Source: Bolinopsis microptera (lineage: Eukaryota; Ctenophora; Tentaculata; Lobata; Bolinopsidae). From it: a DNA stretch of 64,000 nucleotides. The translations under genes were made by a program, and so were the position numbers. The stretch covers positions 1,986,501 to 2,050,500 of the forward strand of contig NC_087083.1 in the NCBI RefSeq assembly GCF_026151205.1, in the 5' to 3' direction. This document shows positions 1 through 11,225 of the stretch, piece by piece. Below the pieces are notes generated by a model. The model saw only the letters and a program-made list of their open reading frames with translations. It was not told the DNA's origin and did not search any database. Numbering within the stretch: position 1 is the first letter of the stretch; the number at the start of each line of letters is the position of its first letter.

Positions 1-229
1 CCTTGTTCCTTAATAATGAAAGGAGGTCCAGAGCATAAACTTGCTAGAAGCTATTTTTTAAATTTGAAGCCAGTGTCGATGACAAATGATTTCTATTTTC
101 GTGAAGAGCATAAGTAAAATGGGAAGGGAAAGTTTAACGGACTTAGCTTAAAATATGCAGATACTCTGGAATTTGTAAAGAACCATTTAATTGATTATTA
201 TTAATTGTTATCATAGTTAAAGAACTGAC

Positions 230-1766
230 CATTATAAGAATTTCTTGTTTACAGTTTTCCAGATCAACTTGAGAGTTGACTAACATTCTCTTCAGTGCAA
301 ATATTCTGTTCTTTGTGGTGTCCCGAACTAAAAACACAAACGAGAAACCTCCTGAAATTATTTGGTTATATTTGTTATTACTTGATTAAATAGATAAGTT
401 ATTACTTTATTAAATAAATAAGTTATAAGATAAGTTATTCAATTTAATTAATTTTAATTAAGTAAGTCATCTACATGAGAGGATTTTCAAATTTAGAGAC
501 TTTGTCAATGTCATAAAACAAAACTAAGTGATGAGCAAACGCTACTACTTATTTCATTTACATGATTCTTCATTAATATCAGAGCAGAATAATTTCACCA
601 TTTTATTGTATAATTGATTAATTTACAGCTGAAGGAATAATCATTTAATAGCTTATTAATTGTTATATATTTAATTGTTATATATTTGGTAAGATTCAAA
701 TACATCTGGTGACCACGTTAACTATACATTGTACGAATAGTATGCTTAACAGAACTGATCGCGGAAATAACGTGTACACTGTACACTGTACAGTGTACAA
801 CGTCAACAACAAACATCTTATGTACAATGTAACAGTCCGGGTATAGTATTTTATTGTATAGTACTACTAATATAGTATAGTACTACTAATATATTTACAA
901 TACACTACAATCTAGATGTACGAAGGGGTATTCTATGAAGATACTTTCTCTTTTGGTAGGGCCTAGGAACACATAACCTTGAGTATGGAGGTGGAGGTCT
1001 CCGACATTATTATCACTGCATATCTGAACGTGAACAATGAAGAGCAGAACATTGGCCCTTTAGGACTGCTATTCTTGTGGAAAACTATATATATGTGTTT
1101 ACACAAGAGGCCTTTTAAATCAATAATTTGTACAAAGTGTAATTTACACTACATGGAATCGCCCATATAATATGAATTATATCTATTTCTTCCTGGATTG
1201 TAGAGTAAAAACTTAAATATTATTCAAAAGCGTACATGCACCAATTTAACTGTGTTGTAATTTATAGCTCACCGTAAATATTATATGAATTACTGCAATA
1301 ACACATGTGATGATAATGGCTATTTAATTTAGAGGAAGGAAATAGAAATGGTACCACATGCTTATACTTATTATACTACACTATTAAGAGAAATACAAAC
1401 AAAATAGGCGTGATTATGTAACCTGCTCACTGCACTGAAAGGTAAAGAATACTAGATAAATTTAAAACTATACATATACAATATAAGTGTATAATATCAA
1501 TCACTTTTATTTAACCTTGATTCAGATCTCAGATCTCTCTTTGATCAAGCCACAAGAACTTTTATACTCAAATCTAAACTAATTAAGTTATTATTCCAGA
1601 CATAATTCTAACAATTGGTTAATTAATTGATTCAACATCAAAAAATTAGCATACCTTCAGCGATGACATCCTCAACGACAAGTGTCAGGTCCCCTACACC
1701 ATAGTGCTTACCAACAAAGGAGTCATACTGAGAATCCTGCTTCGACGATGCAAACAGCTTTTTCAT
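230..1766 (-). CDS. AAK1: AAK1/BMP2K-type NAK family kinase, first two coding exons (partial)
   Basis: Two exons on the minus strand splice cleanly: 1766-1655 (112 nt, ATG at 1766, donor GTATGC) and 351-230 (122 nt, acceptor TTTCAG, donor GTCAGT). The protein starts MKKLF and has a short variable stretch. It then reads VEDVIAEGGFSFVFLVRD, a NAK-type glycine-rich loop, and FALKRM, whose lysine is the expected beta-3 ATP-binding residue, and ends CKQEILIM. Known AAK1 and BMP2K begin MKKF and share the EGGF-S/A-x-VFLVR and CALKRM-xVN blocks. These kinases phosphorylate the mu subunit of AP2 in clathrin-mediated endocytosis. The rest of the kinase domain lies left of position 1. The 1.3 kb intron (352-1654) shows no gene, only AT-rich DNA and the palindrome at 781. 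GAK is less likely because of the MKK start. Whether this is AAK1, BMP2K or their common ancestor cannot be told. Confidence 0.85.
781..798. repeat. 18-bp perfect palindrome
   Basis: GTACACTGTACAGTGTAC is its own reverse complement and lies in a run of GTACA/TGTAC words inside the kinase intron. No function is evident. Confidence 0.5.
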
Positions 1767-2904
1767 GTTTTAATCTTACATTTGTTACTGTCATGTTGGC
1801 ATTCTGAACTGAAAATATGTTCCATTTAGAAAACATCATATAATTTGAATCATTGCAGGGATGTTATTCAAATCTCACTGTAGGCACATCATGCATAGTG
1901 TAGAATGTTACAGAAATCTTGTCTACTTAGAAAAGAGTAATAGAATAGAGTAAAATAAGAATAACGATAATTAAAATAATAGAATACTAGAACAAAATCC
2001 ACTGAATTATCTAATTCAAGAGCTAGAGCAAAGTAATGAGTGTGAACAGAGTGTGGTGTATTTGAACATTGTGTTTATATGATAAAAGAAAGTGAGGACT
2101 CAAAATTATTTGTTGAGAAATTAACTTATTAAATACTTGAATGTCTGTCTCTTTATGAGATTCGAATTTTAACCCAACATAGCAGTGAATCAAAGTGAAC
2201 GTAACATACTGTAACCTCCAATCTGTTGCATCACCAAGTTTAAATAATCATTGTATATAGTATAATAAGAATAATTGAAATTCAAAAGAGCCCATAAGTC
2301 AGTGTGCAAAGGTTTGGCTTATATAAAACATAGCCGCTTTTCAGAATTGGTGGTAAGTGGTTTAATCGATGGTTTTGTACCCCAAATATGTGGTATTAAA
2401 GAGAGAAAAAAAATTCTCTTTCTTAAATTGACTAATTCGGCCAGTTTTGACTGGGCAAGTTCATGCTTTTGTACCATTTTTACTTTTGCAATTCAACTGC
2501 AATAGTGAAGTCCCGGCCGAAGGCACGGGTTACTCTAGTTAGTCTCACAACGTGATAGAACATAAAATAATAATAATAAATTAGTTTTATTTTTATGCGG
2601 CCAAAATTTAAGGGGTAAAACAATTTAAAATGAACGTTTAATAATAATAATAAATTAATGTTATTTTTATACAGCACCAAAAGGTTAAATAATTTAAATT
2701 AAACCCTTGCTCAGCTGTAAATGATAATTAATTAACGAGATCGTGCATCTTTGGGATCTTTGCCTTGAACGGAGGTGAAACAAGAAACTGTTCAGAAAAC
2801 AGAAGTTAGTAACAGTTAATTAAATTAAATTGTAAACCCTTATTCTCAGCTATGATTATCATTATTAAATCAAAATAGCAAATAATTTAATTTATGATCG
2901 GAGG
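1767..2904. other. Intergenic AT-rich DNA upstream of the kinase gene
   Basis: No exon with convincing splice sites or codon use is visible. The stretch should contain the kinase promoter near 1767-2200. A short imperfect duplication with AATAAT runs occurs at about 2566-2620 and 2645-2700. The small open frames here are low complexity. Confidence 0.5.
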
Positions 2905-3297
2905 GCATTTTTTGATGTAAGGGTATTTCATGCCCCAGCCCCCTCCAATGCAAGCAAACCGATACCAGCAATGTACCTGTCCCATGAAAATGAGAAAAAG
3001 CGATGTTACAATGCAAGGGTTCTTGAAGTGGAGAAAGGAAGCTTCACACCTTTAGTGTTCTCGACTTCTGGTGGAATGGGTGGTGAAGCTGAGAGACTGG
3101 TCAAGAAGCTGGCCAGTAAGATGGAGTACCACACTGGCCAGAGGTACTCAGACGCTGTAGGATACATAAGAAAGCGCCTTCGCTTTGAAATCCTCAGAAC
3201 AACAGTGATTTCTCTCCGTGGAGACAGAGGTGCGAGAAAAAACATTGTTGATATAAACAGTCTAGATCTTAACTTGGAGCCACAAGGCCAAGGGTAA
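2905..3297 (+). pseudogene. Mobile-element polyprotein C-terminal fragment (F-TPLVF-GGM type)
   Basis: The frame is open from about 2905 to the TAA at 3295-3297. It reads FDVRVFHAPAPS, then HENEKKRCYNARVLEVEKG, SFTPLVFSTSGGMGGEA, and a tail RKRLRFEILRTTVISLRGDRG. This order (FDVRV-H-P, HENEKKR-Y, F-TPLVF-T-GGM, RLRF-LL/RSTLI-LRG) is familiar to me as the C-terminal part of reverse-transcriptase-bearing mobile elements abundant in cnidarian and other invertebrate genomes. The exact superfamily is not certain. There is no upstream catalytic domain and no intron structure, so it is a 5'-truncated relic. The window shows no element ends for it. Confidence 0.6.
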
Positions 3298-3528
3298 ACA
3301 ATTTTTTGATTGTTAAGGGAATTTTTTGAATTCTTAAAGGGTTGATTTTATATAGGGTCATTGCTATATTATGTGTATATTGTTTGAATATTTTATATAA
3401 AAAAATAATTTATGATCGGTCATCCCCTTTATATTATAAATGGGCAATAACATACTCTTCATAACAATTCAATGAAACAATAAGTTTTCATTGTCTAATA
3501 CAAATTCATGTCTGGTTTTGAGAACTAT

Positions 3529-3898
3529 TTTCGGTCTTTCATTGTGGGAGTTCCCACATTTGTTGGTTGAGAATGCTCAATATAACATAGCTTGACTGCT
3601 TTATTGACCAAGGTAGGAACTGGGGCGGACATCCCAACATAAGTTTAAGACATATATAAGACATATATTTTGTTCTAACACTTATTTTACTTCATACATT
3701 CCACTGAGCTAAATCAGCAAAGGGATGGCGCGGCGGCTTCTCTGGGATATAACACATCCTGAAGCAGCCCAACACGATGTCCCAACGCACTGGTGTTGGG
3801 ATGTCTGCCCAGGTCAATAAAACAGTCAAGCATCATCTGTGTTATGTTGAGCATTCTCAACCAACAAATGTGATAACTCCCACAATGAAAGACTGAAA
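3529..3898. mobile_element. Palindromic MITE, about 370 bp
   Basis: Left arm 3529-3643 and right arm 3792-3898 are inverted copies of about 110 bp. They share TTTC(G/A)GTCTTTCATTGTGGGAG at the ends and TTGGTTGAGAATGCTCAA within. The loop (3644-3791) is unrelated. A target-site duplication is not obvious. The near-full palindromic form suggests a non-autonomous DNA element. Confidence 0.65.
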
Positions 3899-4235
3899 CA
3901 GATCTAAAGAGACAATTAACAGAATCGGAGTAATAGACTTGAATTGTAGATATAATCTATGTTAATAATAGTTTTAAATTATTAGCTATTTTAGATTTAA
4001 TAATAATCATACATTCAAACAGCCATATTTGTTACACGAGTGTAACCAGGCAATTACGGGAAGCTAAATGATACAATTAGTGACAGTTAGATAGTGAGTA
4101 CCATAATTTCTTCGCCCGAGACTTCACTGCAATGGGCAGCTCCCCCATTTAACCCTCACACTTGATTTTTCAAGCATTCGGCTGAGTGGACCAGTGGTGA
4201 GGGGAGGGGCTGCATTAGGATTTTTCTACATAGGA

Positions 4236-4326
4236 TTCTTAGCTGAGAATCGAACCTGGAACCTCGTGAAACGCTTTAATAATTTAGCAGGTATATTTGA
4301 CCAAATAAACCACTCAGCCGTGTTGG
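4236..4326 (-). repeat. tRNA-derived SINE-like head
   Basis: The minus strand reads GGCTGAGTGG, resembling an RNA polymerase III A box of tRNA-Ser/Leu type. About 60 nt on it has AGGTTCGATTCTC, matching the B box. Folding into a proper cloverleaf is doubtful, so this is a tRNA pseudogene or SINE head rather than a working tRNA gene. The same GGCTGAGTGG occurs in the opposite orientation at 4180-4189. Confidence 0.5.
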
Positions 4327-4535
4327 ACTGCTTCAGAGGTGTTAGATCAGAGAACTTGTATTGAAAGATTGCGCATTTAAAGTTTTAACCTTGGTCTGAC
4401 GTGCATGCGTGAAACTTTTGTCCAAAACAAAATATGAAACTTTATATAAATCAATGAATCTATTTAGAAAACAATTTTTTTCATTGTACTAACGTTGTAC
4501 TTATAAATTCTATAATCCTATTTGAAATGATTTTC

Positions 4536-5765
4536 AAAGTTAAAACAATTTTCTGGATGGCAAAAACTGTTTCTTACATTGTATGACCCGCCGCGCACGA
4601 GTGCGCGGCCACCTCAGTTAAACAAAAATTTCAGTTAAACAAAAATTTCAATTTTATGCCATTTATTACAGATTAAACAAGTTTACAATAAATCAATTTG
4701 ATATTTAACGGAATCCTAATTCAATGTGCAGTATGGTTGTCACTCTTTAAATAGATTAGATATAGGTTGACGGGGCAAAGGAGTGTGCGTGCTGTTCGCT
4801 ATTGCTCACACCAAACGGCAACCTAGTAAATGTTTTGTATGAACACCGGTCTCCATCACGACACAAAATTAGGATTGTAGAATTTATTGTATAACTATTA
4901 GTGCAGTGGAGGTAGCGGTGTGGTGCATTAATAGAGTGACAGCCTACTGATTTAGAGTTGTTTTTAAGTGAGCATAATAGGTGTATTTTTGGATCAAATG
5001 GCAACTTTAAAATTTGTTCTTTTAATCATTTATTAAATATCAGTTTAAAAATATATAAATCTGGAATCTGTTCACTCTGTGAACCAGTCCTATAAAAATT
5101 TCAAAAACCCTCCTAAATTAAATATTAAAAACGTCTCAGTAATGGAAATAGTCATACAATTAAGAAATTATCCAAATTCTTAATATCTACCTAAGAGAAA
5201 AATACCTACCTAAGTCAATTTCTACCTGTAATACACTAAATATTAGGTTAAATACATAGGTGGTGGAGTCAGCACACATTTACAAAAATCAAAATTGTTT
5301 AATAGGAGGAGCCTGTGGGCCGAGATCACTGGATTAAATTTGATGACGGGGATTGTTTTCAAATGACAGCTGCATTATGTCATAATCGCTTGTGGTCCAT
5401 GCCGAATCATTATAAGCATGTTGCAGCTTAAGAAGTGCCTTTTTCAGGCGACTTTTAGCAAAGCTAATCTTGTAGGAGTAGTCAAAGAGCTTAAGTTTAG
5501 GTGCAATTGTGTTCCAAATTTTTAGTAGTAGTCCAAACCTGTTTAGTAGAAACCTGAAACGCTACACAGTGAAACGACAATGGGGCCGGTACAACTTGTA
5601 TCACGTTGTAACTATTGTCTTTTATTATATTGTCGTTTTACTAAGTCATGAGTGTTTATTTCACTTTAGCGTTTGTACGATGCAGTGGAGCCGCGCACGA
5701 GTGCGCGGCGAATCATACAATGTAAAAAAAGTTTTAGTCATCCAGAAAATTGTTTTAACTTTTCT
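4536..5765. mobile_element. Inverted-repeat element with GC hairpins, about 1.2 kb
   Basis: Arms of about 75 bp (4536-4610 and 5690-5765) are inverted copies. Both contain AAAACAATTTTCTGGATG and TACATTGTATGA, and each ends inward in the near-palindrome CCGCGCACGAGTGCGCGG (4591-4608 and 5691-5708). That GC-rich hairpin is striking in AT-rich surroundings. The interior has a 17-bp direct duplication near 4622-4655 and no convincing gene. No TSD was found. Confidence 0.55.
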
Positions 5766-6478
5766 AAGGCCAAGTTGGACTCGTCGACGGTCCTTTATTT
5801 GGAATAAAAATATTTGGAACAAATATTTAAAGACGCGAGTATTACCCGTTAAATGCCAAATGCAAAGTAACTATATTGTATATTTATTCGTTACAAATAA
5901 AAATGTTACAAATAAAAATGATTCATAATGTTGCAATTTCCGTTATAGTAGTTAGGAGAAGCCCAATAGTACATTTTGCCGATCTATTACATTGCTTTTT
6001 ACTGCAGTTTACTAAATTGTTATTGCGAGAAAAATTTATTAATGCGCTGCGCAGTTCAGTAATGCATCGCGCTTCAACAAAAACAATTAATTTAATATAA
6101 AAAGATACAATTTTTATTTACAACAAAACAATCAATATTTGTAGCGAAATGCGCTACTGTGCCGCGCCGAGCTGCGATGAATTGACATTTTCAATTAAAA
6201 TCAATACATAATGTTATATTCATAAATAAATTCAAATTTGAATTTCAACCATATATACATCCCGCCGCGCACACAGCCACACATTGTTGAGAAATCCTTA
6301 TGTGCGGCTGTTTGCGCCGCGCACAGGATCCATTTAATTTGTATCTTACAATTACATGTCACATTTATTAATTACTAGAGCCAATTAGTTTAAGTTAAAT
6401 GATGTTATTTTTTAAAATTACGTCGAAGTAATGCACGCCGCTTTTTTCTCGAAATGTTAGCCCGAGGCAAGTACTACG
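5766..6478. other. Intergenic DNA with scattered GCCGCGC motifs
   Basis: The DNA is AT-rich with short GC clusters, notably an imperfect inverted pair at about 6263-6330 (CCGCCGCGCACACAGCC and GGCTGTTTGCGCCGCGC). No gene is seen. Confidence 0.45.
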
Positions 6479-6689
6479 ATTTATAAATATGTAGGAATAA
6501 TTTAGAAATGTTATGCTATTATACAAATTAATCAAATTTATAGGGTTCAATTCTATTTTGTGGTCCTATTGCATTATGCACTACCCACTGGCAAGTATTT
6601 GAGTGAAAATCTGGGCTCTTATAGTGGCTGAATATACAGAGTGGCCCAAAAGTAACTGCCCACACGTAACCCTTTAATAACTCACGTAA

Positions 6690-8855
6690 TTCTTTTTAGA
6701 ATATTGAAATAAAGGGATTATGGGCAGTGGTACTTGATAATCTTAAAGAATTCTAAAATACAGTGATATTTGTACAAGTTTTGAGCCGTTAGAATGTTTA
6801 ATCTATTGAAAATGGGTTTTGTGTGCTCCTTTTCAAAGTGTTGATGGTCTAGTTTTTTAAATATGAGTCGAGATCACAAGAAAACAACAAATTTTTTTTC
6901 TTCAAGAAAACAACACATTTTTTATTTAAATCAATTATAGCAACAATTTTAAAAACTTTAAAGTTCTTCTATTACCATGGAATATACTACGGGTATGGTG
7001 ACTTGGGCTATTGAGTTGTTAAGTAGATTAAGATTAGTAAACCTGCACTTGAATTGTATTTATAAAAACTAGAAATTAGGCTTCACGGTAAAATGGAGAA
7101 GCAGGCTGATCTTGGAGAGAGCAGACCGTAAAGTTTACGCACCCACCAGGGCTACCTACCTACCCCAGTTGTTCTTTTTGGTTTATCAGCTTGTATTGTT
7201 ATATTTATGAACCCCAAGTCACCACACTAAGAAGAAGTATGTTTAAAAAATAATAATAAGTTAAGTTAATATCATCATATCAGTTTTAAACAGTAAAAGT
7301 TAAGTTGATGATTGAATTTTCTAGTTAATTTAATGGTTCAAACGTTTGGGAATATAATAATGTTGGTATTTGTATCTGTATCTGCTGCAGCAATAATATC
7401 GATATGTCATTTGTCTAGAAAATTTACGCCTCTTCAATAGATATTGGGTCGGCAATTTGGTGAGTGAGTGATGAACTGGTTTGGTCTGTGACTGAGTGAG
7501 GGGCGATGTGAAAGTTGTGGTAAGTCCAGGTGTTATTATTGTTGATGGATTGGGATCCCAGGATGATACTTTTACAGCGTAATTTAACCAAAGATACAGA
7601 AGTAGTGAGGATTTCCCCATTCTCATTTAGAATCCGTTTATGTATGCTATTCCACAATTTGGAGGCTATATAAAGAAACGTGTTAGTTTTTCTTGGGAGG
7701 ATTACGACATTGCTTGTATCACGTTTTGATGAGTCTATAGTACAATACAAAGAGTATGGTGTGCGAAATTTCATGATTCGAAATATCTCAGATATACAGT
7801 GGTATTTGTACAAGTTTTGAACAATAAGCAATTTTAGTCGATTAAAAATGGGCTTGGTGTGCTCTTTTTCGAAAAAAGCAGCTCCTAACCTCTGTTTTGT
7901 ATAAGGTCTGGCTCGTGCACAAGTGGCATGTTTGTCGAGGTATGCATTTAGGTCTCCAAAAAGGATTCTTATACAACGTTTCTGAGTTATGAACAGCTTA
8001 TCGTTTGGTTGGTCTTTGAGGGCTGAGCCCCAAACACTTATTCCGTAAGCAAGATGTGATTCCAATAATGCAGAGTATATTTTTTGGTAGTGTTCCCCTG
8101 GAACTGAATGTTTAATCCTGTTAAGTGCTCCTGTAGTGGATCTAATTTTTTTTCTTAGATATTCTATATGTGGGCCCCAGCTAAGTTTTTCATCAATTAC
8201 TACACCAAGAAATTTGGTGTTGCTAACCTTGACAATTTTGTGTCCATTTATAAATATTCCTTGTGATTTGTCATATTCATTGGCATACGGCCTAACTCTG
8301 GCGCAGGTTTCATCAGATTCGTATGCAGGTAGAAAATGTATGTAGCAGCATTTAGACATATTTATATGTAAGAGATTACTTCTCATGAATTTGCATATGA
8401 AATCAAGAACTTTATTGGCCTTCAAGTATGTTGATTCTTTGGACGGTCCAGTGATAAATATATTTGTGTCATCAGCATAGAGCACAAATTTGCATTCATC
8501 GCCTTTGTAACAGTTTATTATGTCGTTCATATATAATAAGAAAAGTAGAGGGCCTAGTATGGAACCTTGGGGAACTCCATATTTTACATTCACCAAAAAG
8601 GATCCTTATACAGTGCTTCTGTGTGATAAAAAGACTATCATTGGACCGTTATTTGAAGACAACACCCCAAACACTTATACCATAACTGAGATGTGATTCA
8701 AAGAGAGCATTATATATTTTCAAATATAGTTCAGAAGGTATCGAGTACCGAATTCTGCAGATTGCACCAGTCATAGATCGCAGTTTTTTTACGGATGCAG
8801 TGCATGTGGGCAATCCAGTTTAGCTTACTATCTATAACAACACCTAAGAATTCTT
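6690..8855 (-). mobile_element. LINE B, decayed and split by LINE A
   Basis: 8855-8596 (minus) encodes a frameshifted piece similar to the LINE A segment at about 8215-7953: a thumb/connection region ending ITQK-CIRILFG. About 6860-6738 (minus) matches the LINE A segment at about 7870-7790 (FEKEHTKPIFNRL, QNLYKYH), which lies just downstream in the protein. The two pieces are therefore consecutive parts of one older LINE separated by LINE A. They are diverged from LINE A and contain stops. Confidence 0.5.
7424..8596 (-). pseudogene. LINE A reverse transcriptase, C-terminal half (5'-truncated)
   Basis: An uninterrupted 390-codon minus-strand frame starts at GVPQGSILGPLLFLLYMNDI and includes the catalytic FVLYADDTNIF, so the YADD box is intact. 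LGVVIDEKLSW, SHLAYGISVWG and SKLWNSIHK follow, which are usual LINE thumb and C-terminal signatures of the CR1/L2/Jockey group. The fingers, the first catalytic Asp and the endonuclease are absent, so the copy is 5'-truncated and cannot move on its own. Truncation falls exactly where LINE B sequence begins (8596). The lack of stops suggests a fairly young insertion. Confidence 0.8.
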
Positions 8856-9597
8856 TTTAGAATTGCACAGAAATTTCAGACATTATTGACTGGGTCAAAC
8901 TTAGATTTCCTGAAAGTTTCGTCAAATTTAATTAAATACAGTGGGTGTGGCACGCCATACTCCCTATTTTTCACTATTTTCACCATAAAGTAAGAAGGCT
9001 TTCAGCTAGGAACTTCAAAGATTCTAGACATGTTTGGTTTGATAATTAAAGTGCTTTCCCAAAATTTCAAGCTTATTGTTACAATTTAACCGAGTTATGA
9101 CCCTTAATTAAGATATTGCAGATACGTGATCTTGGCACTTAATCATTGATTTCGTCACCCAATCAGTAATCTCATCGGGAGCTATTCGCTAGGGAGTAGG
9201 GAGCAACAATGAGACTCATTAGGCGGTAACGAGCATGTTGGTGGATGACGATCTGATCACTTTGAGTGAATACTGATAATGACGTTCCTTAAAACCGAAG
9301 AAATTTGCGTTATAGCGCTTTGGTTGCTGTCCTAAAAGTAGTCTCCAACCAATTAGGGCATTGATTGAGTGAAGATATCACTGAGTGAGTTATTAAAGGA
9401 TTGCGTGTGGGCAGTTACTTTTGGGCCACCCCGTATATTCAGGCACTATAAGAGCCTAGATTTGCACTCAAATACTTGCCAGTGGGTAGTGCATAATGCA
9501 ATAGGACCACAAAATAGAATTGAACCCTATAAATTCGATTAATTTTTATAATAGCATAACATTTCTAAATTATTCCTACATATTTAATATTTATAAA

Positions 9598-10251
9598 TAA
9601 CTAGAATTGTTTTAACTAAAATTATTTCAGTAGTTACTACTATTATGTATTCAATAGAGTAATTACCACTTTTGTATCCGTGTATCGTCACAAAACTGTA
9701 GACCAAATATCTATTGAAGTGGCATAGATCTTTGTAGGAATTAGGAGCTCAACAGATACAAAACCAAGCTTACATATTGATTATTGGTATTATTTAAAAA
9801 AATATTGTTTTATGATGTCCGAAAATATTCTGCCCATTTTGTAAAGATTAAATTGGAACTTTTTGGAATTCAAATTATCATATTATCTATATTATGTATT
9901 TTAAACTTGGCGAAATCCCCCGTTGCAACGGGGACAAAAAAACACTGAAAATTGACCTTAAACCGATCGTCCGTTCTGAACAATTTTAGCTAATTTTAGG
10001 GTTGTAGAAAAAAGGATAGAAATAGGAGACAACATTTTTAGAATTTTGCACAGAAGAAGAAACTTTTGTGCATGTCCTCTAAAAGAAATAAAAAACCATC
10101 TCTTCAGTCTTCATCTATGATAGTACTCATGCTAGTACTTCACCCTGTCTCTAGGGATTTAGGAGTGATTTGGCCTTAATTAAATTTCTGGACTCCGGTA
10201 TAATAACATGCTAAATACAGTCATGAATCCTGATTCCTATTATAACAAGGA

Positions 10252-10285
<34 letters not shown>

Positions 10286-11225
10286 TCTCTCTGTTGTGAT
10301 TTAAAGCATATAGGCTAAATATACATAATACATGTATTATAACCGTGGTTTAACCTTGATTGTACTTAAACATTAGAATAAGAATTATACAGCAAATTAC
10401 ACAATGATATTATCAAATAATTCGCATTTGATTATGAAACTACGAAGAACATTCAAATCAATTTTATGAATTGTCTCATATGACGGTAAACCAAAATTTA
10501 AACCACACTAGTGCAACTTCTGCCTTCGGACGGGTTTCACTGTTGCAGTTAAAAAGGTGCAAAAGTATGAACCTGCTCGATGGACCTGCAACAAAATTGT
10601 CAAATTGGACCCACTACGACTACTTACTAGTTACTACAGGACTAGAGCTGTGAGCCGTGATCAAATTAGAACTTGTATACACTTCAGATATATATAATAT
10701 ATTCTGCAGTGATAAGTGACCAAAATAAATGCAAAAAGTACCATTTAAACCACTGCACTTAACGATTTTTAAAACTTAAATTATTTTGCTTCGGCAGAGT
10801 CTTATCGGCACTATACTGAAAAAAATCGGTCCCCAAACTCTTATCGTTTTCTTGATTAAGCGGTTTGTAAATTAAAACCAAGCAGATGCAGTTTCTAGCA
10901 TCATTTGCATTACTGATGGTATGTTATGGTATTAACCATAATAATCTGTCTGTAGAAAATCCCATTTTAGTTTCTTATAATGGTAATTGGTACTACATAT
11001 ATCACTCTGTAGTAGACGTTGGCTGAGCCTTCCGGTTACATTCTGTCAGCAGAATTCATCATCTTATTACGGACTATAATTACGATGTTTAATACTTGCT
11101 GTCAGGAACGCAATTAACCAAAACAATAGTGAATTCTTTGCCACCCACCGAAACACTTGGATCGCTGTAAGGACATTAAGGAATAAGTATAAAGAGAACA
11201 GTGACACTTACCATTTAAGGTAGTT
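9598..11225. other. Intergenic DNA 5' of the EF-hand gene
   Basis: No exon is supported. It holds a 16-bp perfect palindrome CCCCGTTGCAACGGGG (9917-9932), a CT-rich microsatellite near 10253-10290, and AT-rich DNA. The promoter and 5' UTR of the following gene are expected in the last few hundred bases but no core element is clear. Confidence 0.45.

Larger units (their letters stand above)
6479..9597. mobile_element. 3.1 kb composite bounded by 0.2 kb inverted repeats
   Basis: 6479-6687 and 9384-9597 are inverted copies of about 210 bp. Shared words include ATGTAGGAATAATTTAG, GGTCCTATTGCATTATGCA, and inward GTAACTGCCCACACG. The outer ends both touch ATTTATAAAT. A TSD is not clear. The interior is largely LINE sequence on the minus strand (separate entries), so this looks like an old long-TIR DNA element later filled by retrotransposons. 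Confidence 0.55.

Noticed and set aside
4236-4326. Functional tRNA-Ser gene
   Set aside because: A and B box words are present, but pairing of acceptor and anticodon stems is not convincing.
5509-6100. 139- and 74-codon ORFs
   Set aside because: No domain, AT-driven composition, and they run across an inverted-repeat arm and hairpin.
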